Assembly: GCA_905250075.1 (NCBI GenBank)
Contig: CAJNOP010000383.1
Location: 62,001 to 126,000 of the forward strand
DNA: 64,000 nt
Direction: 5' to 3'
From: Rotaria sp. Silwood1
Lineage: Eukaryota; Rotifera; Eurotatoria; Philodinida; Philodinidae
Under the pieces are notes generated by a model. It worked only from the letters and a program-made list of their open reading frames with translations, was not told the DNA's origin and made no database searches. The first letter of the stretch is position 1. Each line of letters opens with the position of its first letter. Positions 23,813-35,029 of the stretch are shown here, in pieces. Made by a program: the position numbers and the translations under genes.

Positions 23813-24229
23813 ATGTCAAACATGAATCAAGGAGGTGGTGTTCTTCGCGACTCCTATGGGTCATATACATCATCGCCTCCATTGCCCCCAGTTCCCCCAT
23901 TTCCATGTGTTCTCGATAGTTTATGCACTGTTGACAATCGTATATGCCACCGACATAAATCTGTGTTATTTGTAAAAAACAATGCAACTGGTGAAACGTT
24001 CGAAATTCCCTTTGGTAACTGGGAAAATTGGTTATGGTATAAACAGCGTATTAGTGATCGTACAGGAATTCCAGTGGACGAAATTCGACTAGTATATGCT
24101 GGAGCCCAAAGAGACGATTTAACCAGACATAGTGGATTGCAAATTCAAAGCACTATACATATGCTTCAACGTAGACCTGTGCACCATGCCGCTGATCACG
24201 ACACAGCTGCCTCTGATAAAAAGACTTAA
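23813..24229 (+). CDS. ubiquitin-like domain protein, 138 aa
   Basis: The open frame extends upstream to 23642, but the ATG at 23813 (MSNMNQGGG) is the likelier start because the upstream part is not protein-like. Residues 1-35 are Gly/Ser/Pro-rich (PPLPPVPPFP). Residues about 57-120 resemble ubiquitin: KQRISDRTGIPVDEIRLVYAG aligns with the ubiquitin helix and following loop, then LQIQSTIHMLQRR with the last strand. There is no terminal Gly-Gly; the chain ends in a polar tail (DHDTAASDKKT), so conjugation is unlikely and an adaptor or domain-only role is more probable. It is a single exon between two telomere-like hairpins. Confidence 0.7.
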   Translation: MSNMNQGGGVLRDSYGSYTSSPPLPPVPPFPCVLDSLCTVDNRICHRHKSVLFVKNNATGETFEIPFGNWENWLWYKQRISDRTGIPVDEIRLVYAGAQRDDLTRHSGLQIQSTIHMLQRRPVHHAADHDTAASDKKT

Positions 24230-24391
24230 AGAACACGTCGTCATCACTGATGGACCGATTGGTGCACAGGTCAACTTCCAACATCAATATGCCAAAGGTA
24301 CTTAATGCAGCAGCATCACCTAACATCTTTTCTCTCTAATAAAAAAAAGAGGTTATTTTAACACTTTTTAGTATCTTTAAGAATCGAAAGT

Positions 24392-24505
24392 AGGGTGTGT
24401 GTGTGGGTGGATGGGTGAGTGTGAGTGTGGGAGTAGGTGTGGGTGTGCCTGTTTGTCTTCCCTTCATTCACGCCCATGCCCACACCTACACCCACGCCCT
24501 CATAC
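24392..24505. repeat. telomere-like hairpin 7
   Basis: TGTGGG/TGAGTG-type repeats, spacer cctgtttgtcttcccttcat, then CCCATGCCCACACC-type units. It is more degenerate than the others. It lies 160 bp downstream of the ubiquitin-like gene. Confidence 0.82.
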
Positions 24506-24670
24506 AAACGAACCAACAAAATTTTGTCTTTATTTATAACCAAAACAAACTATCTATACCTTTTTATAATTTCAAATATCATTTAAAATTATTTTTTAAT
24601 AGCAATTATCATGAAATGAAATTTTTCTTGTTTCTCTTACATATATGATGATTCATAGAGGTATAATCAG

Positions 24671-25146
24671 TAGTGTACTGCGTTATTGATATTTTTGATC
24701 ACGGTCACGAGCAAAACTAGATCGTGAATCATGATCACGAATTTTTTTTTCAACTATAATCACGGTAACGATCATGATCATGAATTTTCTCAGCTCAAAT
24801 TCACAATCACGATCACGAATATTCAGAATGTTTGGAAACAATAAAATTCTCATCATTCTGACATGACACCTGTCTGAGAAATTGGCAGCTCCGACTCGAG
24901 AGCATCCACTCCATGAAGCTGGTACAACCATGGATTCATTTTTCGCTTTATTATTTTGTGAACAAAGATGAAAAAATTAGTGAGAGAAAAGCTCGTCACC
25001 GATACACTGCAGTCGGTGAATCACGAAATATGAGGTTCGACCACGATCACGGAGAAAACGTCTTTGCCACTCACGCTCACGATTTGAAAAAAAAAATTTA
25101 ATCACGCATGATCGTGACCGTCATTCGTGATTCACGCAGTACACTA
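24671..25146. mobile_element. element built of GATCACG repeats with 13-bp terminal inverted repeats
   Basis: Perfect 13-bp inverted ends tagtgtactgcgt (24671-24683) and acgcagtacacta (25134-25146) bound a 476-bp unit. Both halves contain many copies of GATCACGA/TCGTGATC-like words (for example atcacggtcacgagc, atcatgatcacgaat, cacgatcacggag). TA at each edge could be the target duplication. No protein frame is credible. It is probably a MITE. Confidence 0.75.
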
Positions 25147-25229
25147 ATAATCAGTATATTAATGTGTACTTTAGAATCATTAATACTGAGAAGAACTTAT
25201 GTTATTAGTCATGAAGAACAAACTATCTT

Positions 25230-25282
25230 GAGGGTGTGGATGCGGATAAAAAGAAAATCCACAATCCACACCCACACCCTCA
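25230..25282. repeat. telomere-like hairpin 8 (short)
   Basis: gagggtgtggatgcgga, a purine-rich spacer taaaaagaaa, then tccacaatccacacccacac and cctc. Confidence 0.8.
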
Positions 25283-25284
25283 TA

Positions 25285-25880
25285 GTGTATTAAACAGTTT
25301 GATGATATGAGTGTAAATACGGATAAATTCTAATCAACATTCAAATATTATTCATTAGTTGCTTGAACTAAAAAATTCAATAGAATACTCGGCAGCAAAA
25401 AAACGAATAGATTTTATCGTGAACATCCAAACTTTTCTTTTTATTAGTTATTCTCACCAAGACAAAAACTAATAAATAAAAAAATCTAAGAAATCGTGAC
25501 GATCAAAAAACATCGTGAAAATAGAAAAGACAACAAATGATAGAAATAATCAAATCGATTCAGTTCATATTTTCGACTTCTCATGACTTGTCAATATTCT
25601 TTTTTAACCATATTTGAAGAGATCGACGGTCAGATGATATTGAGAATTTCTTTTCTTTTTCATGAAGCCATTCAATAAATTTTGTTCATGTTGTTAATGA
25701 ACTCCGATTGCATATAAATGTAATCTTAGATATATCTTTTAACATGTAGAAGAATCAATCTCATAGCATCAATATCTATTGATTGTATTATGAGATGTCC
25801 AATTTGATTACATATGACAGAACATTCTTTTTTATATTTCCTCGAAAACTACTATTGTTCTGTATTCCAAAAGTAAGAAC
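25285..25880. other. intergenic stretch, nothing recognised
   Basis: A+T-rich without credible frames. Confidence 0.4.
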
Positions 25881-25882
25881 AT

Positions 25883-26109
25883 TGGGTGTGGGTGTGGTTG
25901 GGTGTGGGCGTGGGTGTGAGGTATGGATGTGGTGTGTGGGGGTGGGTGGGTGTGGGTGGGTGTGAGTGTGGGGTGTGGGTGCGGGTGTGGGTGTAGGTGT
26001 AGGTGTGGGGGTGGGGATGGGTGGGTATGAATGTGTGGGTGTGGGTGTGGATGTAGGTGCAGGAATGAAGAAAAGAACAACACCCAAACCCACACGCACA
26101 CGCACACCC
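25883..26109. repeat. telomere-like hairpin 9 (longest, G-rich arm)
   Basis: About 170 bp of TGTGGG-type repeats with variants (GGTGTGGGCGTG, GGTGTAGGTG), spacer gaatgaagaaaagaacaa, then about 35 bp of CACCC-type repeats. It is the longest G-rich tract in the window. All frames through it are artefacts. Confidence 0.88.
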
Positions 26110-26230
26110 GTAATGTAATAAAAATTTCTTTGGCATCAAATTTATGGTTTTATTTGAAACAGTTTCATGGTCCGTATCTAAGTCGATTTTAGCACCTGTT
26201 GCAAGATCATTTTTCAATGGGATAGTGATA

Positions 26231-27130
26231 CTAATAATGAGAATAATCAGAAAGCTTTATTACATTTTTTGCTTGCCATCCTTTGGATCCTTGGACAATA
26301 TTAAATTTAACATTTGCACCGATTTGCAGAAAATACGAATTAGATAATCGATTTTGAATTCCAGAAAAGTGTACGAAAATGTGTTCATTCAAGTCAATAC
26401 ATTCGATAAATCCATAAGCTCGTTCATTATTAAACCATTTCACAATTCCATGAAGTTTCCTGTTGGCATTCACTCTTTCTAAATCAACGCTATCATTTAC
26501 AACTTTTTTTTACCCGCTGACCCTTCCATTTTTTTTCAATTCTTCGAGATTAATACGAGTGTCATCTGACATTTCTAACCATCGACGATTTTCGTATAAT
26601 TGAGTACACACTTTCTGTATAAGCTGTTCTTCTTTTTCATGAATGCTTCTACAAGTGTCATGATATTTATCATCATTATTATTTGGATTTATTGTATTGA
26701 GTGTGCCAGATTTGAATTTCCATTGGCCTCTGTGATATGAAAACCCAGCACCAACAAAGCTGAGTTTCTTTTGCTTCCAACGTCCAAATATTGAACAAAA
26801 TAATCTATCATGAACATAGATAGTACGGTTACGCCTTTTTGATGTATTAGGTAGAATCCAATTCGATTGCTTTATATAAATATCACCAGTTCTACAATGG
26901 ACACTGCCTAGTATAAAATCATTCTCGTTTTTACATGAATAAACAATTAAACCAACGTAATTTTTCGTTCGATTAAATATATCCGAACTAGAATCAATAT
27001 ATGAATATCTTTTAATTCAATTTGTGGTTTATTCCGATCACTACTGTTAATGTGCATGACCCACGGATGATCTTGATCATAAGTCACTTGTCCCAGACCC
27101 TTGAATTCATCAGTGTTCTTTCTTAAGGAA
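26231..27130 (-). pseudogene. decayed cold-shock-domain protein gene
   Basis: Reading down the minus strand, a coding stretch starts after a plausible acceptor near 27130 (NTDEFKGLGQVTYDQDHPW..) and runs to ..IELKDIH near 27005. It then changes frame and continues as IDSSSDIFNRTKNYVGLIVY.. through ..RRWLEMSDDTRINLEELKK to an in-frame TAA at 26510-26512. The same frame resumes beyond this stop (VNDSVDLERVNANRKLHG) into a cold-shock domain: GIVKWFNNERAYGFIE, then HIFVHFSGI, then GANVKFNI, ending at 26231. Cold-shock domains bind single-stranded nucleic acid. One frameshift plus one stop in an otherwise continuous chain of about 300 residues suggest a pseudogene. The C-terminal domain alone (80 codons from GTG at 26473) remains open. 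Confidence 0.65.
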
Positions 27131-27164
27131 TAAACAAAAAAGTATATGCTAATAAAAAACAAAT

Positions 27165-30100
27165 ATTGATAGAGTAGCAGTTTATATTTATTAAAGCTAA
27201 TAATTCTGTTGAAATATACTTATGATAGAAATCAGAATAAAATATGTATAGATCTCTTTGAAATCAGCTAAAACTATTTATTTATGTGCACACAAATTAA
27301 CGGAATAAGACTTTTGTAATGATGCGATATTATAATAAATTTATTTCTAATAAAACAAAGTTTTCTGCATAATTTCTCTATCGAAACGTCATTGAGTTCA
27401 AGCAATATTAAAATGATTCTGCATGGTTATATTATACAATCAGCTGATTTTCGCTGATTATATGTATCCTAGCTTTATTGATATACAAAAACTTTTTCGA
27501 TTTATATTAATCATTGTGCTGATACTACTCAAGATTTAATTTTAAAGAAATGTTTCAATAATCGGTAAGAATTATGCGAAAGAATTTTCAATCGAACTGT
27601 TTAGTTTCTTACTTGACTTATATCAATGACAGAATATAACTGCAAAAATTTGTAGGTTTTTGAAGACATTCGAAACAACATCATCTACGACTATTAAATA
27701 TTCTAACTCTTCAGAACACTTATTAAATATAAAAGATCTACTTACTTTTTATGAAGTAGAGATAAGCAAGATTTTCTCAGCTAAAGTGACAATCATTTTC
27801 TATGCTTGTTGTTACTATTCTTACAACTATCGTTGTTTATATTGAAACTTCATTTATTAACAAGAGACAAAAATGCTATGTATTTGAATCATGAATGATA
27901 GCCAGTTGAACTTACTGAAAGCATGTAATCAAACAACCTTTTTATAAATAAATAGATTTAACAAGGTTTCTATTGATTGGGGAAAATCTTAATAATGATC
28001 ACTGTGTTCAGGACTGTTCGGAGATGTACAGATCAGAATAATGAAAAGAAACTCTAATTTACAAATATGCTTTTCCTCTTCTGCATAATTAAGGAGAAAT
28101 GAAAAAGCGAACATTTTTAACTTGCAACGTATACACACCTATGCACATGACTACTCAGATGTTGCTACTCTTGATGTATTCATGAAGAGAAAAGAGAAGA
28201 ATAATAATGAAGAAAATCCAAAAGTCATAATTTTGTTTTTTTGTGGATAAGAAAAATGATTTTTTTGAAAGAGAGTGGTACTGGTAGATTCAAACTCTTG
28301 AAGATTACGACAATGTCCTCGCGTAAATGATTACTTCAGTGATTTACAAGTATTTTGAAATTGTTTTAGTATGCAAAAATTTGAAAGTAAAAATTGACAA
28401 AGTGTATGAATCGTTTCACTTCTATCAAGCACAAAAGAATTGATTTTTACAGAGATATGAGTTATATTTACAACTTTTTTAGATTATATTCAAGCGGTCT
28501 CCAAAGAAACTTTGTTCCTTAACTATTTAGTTGAACATATTTTATTAACCAAGTACGAAGTATTTCTTTTTTTTTTTTGATTCAAAGAAAACATCAAAAA
28601 GAATAACTTGAAGTGTTAGCTCCAATTAAGTTGAATATGTTATGGATGGCGATGACTTAAATGAATTGTAGAATATACTTCTTCGTTGCCAATTCAGAAG
28701 AATTAATGCTGCGCGTATTGATCTTCTTACAGCTATATTCGCACTCACTCGCACAAGCCTTAAAGAAATTTTTTTCTTAAAATCTTGTCAACTAAAGTTT
28801 TTCATAAATCATGGTTCCTGTTTGTTTTCACTTATTGAGCTTAATTTTCATTTCTTTGGCTGCTTCATGTTCAATTTATGAGTACCTTTTTTTCCTCAAT
28901 TTGTTTGTTCTTTTTTTTTCTTTACATGATTACTTATTCTCTTTCAAGTACGATACAAGATATTAGCGCACCTTTTTTTAGAGACTAATGGAAAGCAATA
29001 GCGGCAAACTCAAAATGATGCTACTACTTACCTTATTCTCCATTATCTATTCCTTTTCAAATCTTCCACCATCGCTTTCCTATTAAAACTTGTCGAGTGT
29101 GATGCATGCGCACACTTAAGAGCAAGTACTTTGTTAGTCCATTTACTATCATATTAAGAGATGATTTTTTTTTCTGTTTTTTATGTTCCAAAGCAACTGA
29201 GCAACTCGTTTTGTCGCATTTCATCGACTCTTTGATGGTGAGTACTTTTACGAATCAGTAAAATGAAGACGATTAACATTTCGGACTGATATTTAAAACG
29301 CTAATGCCATAGAGAGGTTACTCTTCATCGTCTTCGCTGATTAAAAAAAAGCGCACTCATATGCACTGGTACGAATACGAATTTGGATAGCAACAAATTG
29401 TTTTCTCATCTTCACTGTAAAAGTGAGTTTTTCGTTTATCGAGAGTATTTTCTTCTAGTTTGTAAATGCTATTAACATTTTCTCTATTTTCATAAATCTA
29501 TGGTTTAGCCAATAGTCAAGCATAAAAAATTAATCAGAACTAATTTTCTTGATACCAGAAGTTGATATCTATACATAGAAGAAATGAAAAGTCGCTTGCA
29601 AAAAAAATGGGTTGATATGTTCAAAATAAATTAAATTAGCTATGGTTTTAGGTACGTTTTAGATACACTTTAGTGCCTGTTTAAAACGAACGATAGTTAG
29701 CAGTTCAAAATTCACTAATAGACGTTGTAACCAGGTGTCAGTGTTTTCAAACCTTTTTCGAATCAAGTTGAGTATTGAACTATTTTTCGTGATTAGTTCT
29801 TGTAACTAAGCATTCAAAGAAATTCTCTTTCCAGGTAGACGATTGTTTTCAAAGTTAGTGGTAGTTTATTTGGTTTGTCGTTTTGATTCAGAAATTATAA
29901 ACAAACATCGTGTTATTCTCTATTGTTTGTTTCACACATCTACAATATTTGGTCGTACAGGTTTTACATTCAAGCTTAGCCTCACCAATGTCTCATGTTT
30001 GAGATGCGTTTTGATAATTATAGCTTCTTTGGTGTCATTTTCAGTTGTCTATTCAGAAAAGTATTCTCGAGAAAAATCTCGCATGTGTGCAATTACTAAT

Positions 30101-30764
30101 GTGCGTTTCTTTTTGTTTGACAATGCCTCTCCATTATAAACTACTTCCAAATCAACTATAGTAATAAGAGTAATAACGAGAGAAATTGAGTAATACAAAA
30201 TATGTATTACTATTGTTCATCTTCTATTCAAGCAAGCAGAAATTACGAATTTTATGTTAAAATGTCCGTCAATCGTTCACAATATTACAAAAAAAAAAAC
30301 TTTGTCATACGCAATAGTGCATCATGAAGTTAGACGAGGCTCAGAGAATCTTCTTTCTCTCGATGGAATCATTGAAAAAGAATCAATAAAAATGAAAGTT
30401 TTCTTCTTTCACGTGCATGCACAACAATATAAGTCAACAGAAGTATAGATTCTAGAAATCAATTGGACTGGAATCAAAAAATCGTGATCCCGCAGTTTTC
30501 TAACTATCACTGGTGTTAGAAACAGATTTTTGTTCTTTTGGGCTCTCCGCATGCTTCTCGATTTTTCATTTAATGTTATTAATTGGCCATTGATCAGCTA
30601 TAAAAATATCTTACTTATATGAGTGTTCATAATCAGAAGAAGAGAAGTTTAGTTTGAAAAGTACTCGTCTTATTTGATTTAAAGGTGTCTCACACGTGTT
30701 CGCCACTATGTAAGCTGAGCATCAAACAATGACCAAGAACAGCTTTCATACGAAATAATGTATA
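27165..30764. other. gene-poor region
   Basis: No frame shows family resemblance. The longest (29843-30139, 30254-30448, 27660-27845) lack supporting features. There is no RNA gene or clear repeat pair. Poly-T and poly-A tracts are frequent. Confidence 0.45.
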
Positions 30765-30868
30765 TGCTCATTCTTTTCAAAGATAGAAACTGCTAGCACT
30801 TTCTGATACGCNNNNNNNNNNTGCTCATTCTTTTCAAAGATAGAAACTGCTAGCACTTTCTGATACGC
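30765..30868. other. 10-N assembly gap flanked by a 47-bp duplication
   Basis: Ten Ns at 30812-30821 separate two identical 47-bp copies (30765-30811 and 30822-30868) beginning tgctcattcttttcaaagat. The two contig ends most likely overlap and were not merged. The duplication is probably not real. Confidence 0.85.
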
Positions 30869-31178
30869 TCTGAAGACACTTTGTATTAACAGGAAGTTCA
30901 ATGGACATGTAAGTGAGAGAGAGAGTCTTGATTAGTTAAATCTAGGCAAGGTGTGAGCCTGCATAGCTCTGCTGCATGAAAAACTTTTCCAGAGTGAGTT
31001 AAGTTTATGACTTGTTCTAAAGTGAACAATTGAGAAGAAAAAACTTTAAACTAAAATACATCCAAATCCACTAAAAAGAAATAAAAGACCAAATGCTGAA
31101 GTACTGCAATCAATCAAACTGATGCGTTCGACTTTTACTGATTATTTGTAGATTTTTATAACAATCCTACACGAAAAC

Positions 31179-33383
31179 ATGATGATATTTTCTACACTCA
31201 TTACACTCGTACTTATCTCGCCTGCCAATTGTATATACTCGTCAAGATTTAGCTTTAGCTCTGAAGGTCAAGAATTTCAACCTCAATTTAGTATTCAATT
31301 ACTTTTGAACACAGCAGTTCGAAGTCGATTATTATGTTCTGCTGCATGTAATCAAAATCCATCTTGTCGCATATTAGATTATGATTTAAGGTCACTCCGT
31401 TGTCGACTCTTCGAATCTGATCTTACTACTGGGTCAATTATATTCTCCATCTCTCCAACATCTATTGTTGGTACCCTTATGATTTCAACATCATTATTTG
31501 CACCGATATACAATCAGTCTTGTGTAGCATGCCAAGAAAACCGGTATCAGATATGTTCATTGAATACAAACACATGCCAATGTCCGAAGAATACTTTTTG
31601 GAATGATACCATGTGTTCATTGCAATTATTTCCAAATGCAACGTGCAATAAAATCGATGCATGTCGTACCGATCTGAATCTCAGTTGTGCTATTGATTGC
31701 TATGGTAAATTTACTCAATGTTCACCAGGTATTATTCATATTAATTTAATCACTATGTCTTTTGGGAAAGGCTCAAACTGGAATGTAATTTACTTTTTGT
31801 TATCGAATATGCTGCCGCTTAGACATGAATTATTTTTCGATGGTGAAATTAAAAGCAACTTGCAAAATTTTTTGTCATAGTTATCAACAATCAAATTTTC
31901 ATGACATAAGTCTTTTATTCACAATAATAGTCTCTTAGAGATCAAATTTATTTTCTGTTTTCAGATATCAATTACCGGATCTCGTAAAATATTTGAACGC
32001 TTTTTATTATACCTATTTTTTAGCATAGATAAATAATATGACCTGTTTTTTTTTCGAAAGATTATGTGATTCGACAGCACATAATCTTTCGAACAAAAAA
32101 CTCAAGGTTATATCATTTATCTGTGCTGAAATATAAACACAGTAAAAGGCGTACTAATATTCTGGGACACTCACTGATACACCTAAGAAATAATCACGGT
32201 TCATTGAAGCATTGTGAATATTGGAAGACCGAAAATAGAGTTTGAGTTTTTGAATACAATGATTAGATTAACTATAATTGATTATTCAATGATAAAAGAG
32301 TGATTCAACTTTGTTGAAAGTTGTTAGGAACATTATTTTCTTGATGTAGAATCACTAGACAATAGAATTCTAGCATAAATTCTACAATCTTTGAGCTATT
32401 AGCTATAAGAATAAAATAAGTATTCATTTATTGACTTTTTTAAAATCATATATTTAGGTTCAACAACCGCGCAACCAAATGTGACCACTGCAGTTGGATC
32501 ATGTAATGGACTTTGCAATCAAGTCTTGAGTAGAAATCTGACCACACTTCATTATCAAGGAGGAATATTCGCTCATAATAATGGAACTCTGTATGTAGCC
32601 GACGGTACACCTACAAATACAGTTTTTGTATTTGAGCCCAATCAGCAAATAGGTCGACCGTTGATGACTTTTGCCGATTGGCCGACTTACATTTATGTTG
32701 ACAATACAACATCGAATATTTATGTGACTATTCTCAACTTAAACTTTTTAAAAATATGGCCATCAAATGCCACAATTCCACCAAGTGGAATCACGGCCAG
32801 TTGTACTCTGAACAAACTGAATGGACCCACTAATTTTGTTTTTGATTCTCTGGGTAATATATACATTTCAAGTTACTCATGCCATTGGGTGACGAAATGG
32901 GCTCCAAATGCTACAACTGGAACACATATAGCCGGATCAACAACAGGAACAGCAGGTTCTACGAATCAACTTCTCAACTTACCTTACGGTCTCGTTCTCG
33001 ATGAGTCATACTCAGCACTATATGTGTCTGATCGCAACAACCATCGCATACAAAAATTTACTTTGGGTAATTCAATTGCTATAACTGTAGCTGGTGGTTA
33101 TGGTGCTGGTTCAGCGTCGAACCAACTTAATCGTCCTACTACGATTATCATGTCTCAAATCGATGCTGCGTTGTATATTTGTGACAGCTACAATAACAGA
33201 ATTCAAAAATGGGCAATGGGTGCATCTTTTGGTATTACTATTGCTGGAAGCGCTAATGGTATGGCGGGTAATACACTAAATTTATTCAACACACCTTATG
33301 ATATATGGATTGATTCGGATGAAACGTACCTGCTCATATCAGATACTTATAATTGTCGTGTACAACGATATGCACTTCGATAA
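31179..33383 (+). CDS. secreted NHL-repeat protein with Cys-rich N-terminus, 491 aa
   Basis: Two exons join in phase: 31179-31728 and 32458-33383, giving 492 codons with the stop. Residues 1-20 are a signal peptide (MMIFSTLITLVLISPANC). A Cys-bearing segment follows (CSAACNQNPSCRILDYD), PAN/apple-like in pattern. Next is an EGF-like stretch (CVACQENRYQICSLNTNTCQCP, about residues 112-146). The second exon encodes NHL-type propeller blades: NGTLYVADG, LGNIYISSY, LPYGLVLDESYSALYVSDRNNHRIQKF, LYICDSYNNRIQKW and ending YLLISDTYNCRVQRYALR. Such propellers bind ligands outside the cell; the ligand is unknown. The gene is intact, in contrast with the broken NHL copy at 35 kb. The 729-bp intron is long for this genome and holds a hairpin element. 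Confidence 0.85.
32023..32128. mobile_element. ~105-bp near-perfect hairpin element in an intron
   Basis: The whole segment is one inverted repeat: agcatagataaataatatga pairs with the complement of tcatttatctgtgct, and cgaaagattatgtg pairs exactly with cacataatctttcg around a loop attcgacag. It looks like a tiny MITE. Confidence 0.8.
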
Positions 33384-34928
33384 AAGAAAATTTACATATT
33401 GCTCATTTCATATTCACCGAACATAATCCGTCGCTGGGAAGAACATACAAGATGATTTTTTATGCTAATAACAATGTATCACAAAGAATACGGTTTTTAA
33501 CAGATATGCATCGAGTCCGAATATTCGGACTCGGCTACAAATGCACTTTAATTTTTCAATGTATGGATGAAATCAGTAAAAAATTATAGAGAAATGAGAT
33601 CGGAGAATGGCTTAGCCTCTGCTTGAAATTGGAAAGGTCTTGTCGAAACAGTATGATCTGCTAATTCGAATGCGAGTATTAGCTGTAGTTTATATAAAAA
33701 GAATCCTGAATGATCAAACAAGAAAAACAGGAAGCGTGTTCGAACATTATATTGATTTATTGGATTACCTCATAAGATAAAAATTATTAATCATAGAAAT
33801 CTTTTACAATATATTTTAATTAATCACACTTGGTTGTTTTTAGGAAAAAAAAATCTTTGTTCACAGAACTGTTTCAACAACATTGAATTCAATGGTTCAC
33901 TTAATTATTTTAATAAATAATATTTACATTAGCTAATCATGACTTTCAAAACGTCACTATTCATATTGATGAAACTAAAAAATCATTCATTCACTCCTCG
34001 TGATTCACATCAAATAAAACAATATATGATAATATTATGAAGTTTTAAAAACTAGTCAAAATTGAGTTTCATTTTATCTCTGTTAGAATTTTCTTTTTGA
34101 CAAGTAAAGAATAATATGTGGCATGTGTCATATTTTCCAGTACATCTTACCAGATATTTCATAAAGTAGTGAGAAAATACATTTTTCTTCAGCATATTCT
34201 AAATATAGTACAACCTGTTTTTCCTCTCCAACAATAAATATTCATTCGTAATCGCTTGTCGATTGCACTATATGATATTTTTCTACTTTTGAGTAGTTTA
34301 TTAATTCAATATTTGAAACAAACGTAATTCAGTAGATGTTGGCATCATTCGATGTTACTAGATGTTAACACAAAATGACAAGATACTTCATCAAGGACTG
34401 TTATTACTATTCAAGATGTTTTTGTTTCTATTTAATGTTCTCAGCTATTCCATCTCCACTTACATGTGTTATTATATTATGGAGGTTTTTATTACTCATA
34501 CGGCTAGAAAAAAAACGCTCACAGTTCAGAATGAGGAGATGCTCACATTAAGAGACTTTATTGTATTTTCTTTATATATGATCTATTCGATCAATGAATT
34601 ATTATTATTCAACAAACACTACTAAAAATTATTCAAAGAAATGTATTTGTTTTTGATACATTAGATAATGTAGAGGATTTTTTTCTTCTAACTGACTACT
34701 AAAACAAAAATTTCTAACCTTGTAATCGGATAATATTTGAGATTTTTTATGTAGTATATTTTCAAAATCAAAAAGTTCTATTTAGTTTCTACATTTGATA
34801 TGTATGTTCTTAACATTTAACTTTCGAACTTGATTAAAAATATAAATTTTATTTCAAAGTTATTTAAATGTTTGAATGATGAATAGATACTCTATTGCCT
34901 GAGTCTTGAAATCTTTTTGTAATAATCA
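33384..34928. other. intergenic stretch, nothing recognised
   Basis: Frames at 33353-33589 and 34362-34625 show no family resemblance. Confidence 0.45.
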
Positions 34929-35012
34929 GGGTACGGAGTGTGGGTGTGGATGGATGGAAGGCTAACATTCCCAGCCATAGCTACTTACACATTTACACCC
35001 TACAGCCACCCC
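34929..35012. repeat. degenerate telomere-like hairpin 10
   Basis: A short G-rich arm (ggagtgtgggtgtggatgga) and a weakly matching C-rich arm (acatttacaccctacagcca then cccc) around a purine/pyrimidine-mixed spacer. It is located just upstream of the broken UBL/NHL gene. Confidence 0.55.
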
Positions 35013-35029
35013 CTTATTGGTATTTATAT

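Noticed and set aside
111-26109. CRISPR-like interpretation of the regular repeats
   Set aside because: The units are 6-bp telomere-like repeats with no unique spacers of constant length, and the genome is eukaryotic.
25783-26217. Long frames of up to 121 codons through the array at 25883-26109
   Set aside because: Low-complexity translation of TGTGGG-type repeats in several frames.
26144-26347. 67-codon plus-strand frame opposite the cold-shock domain
   Set aside because: It is antisense to a clear cold-shock-domain frame and has no family resemblance.
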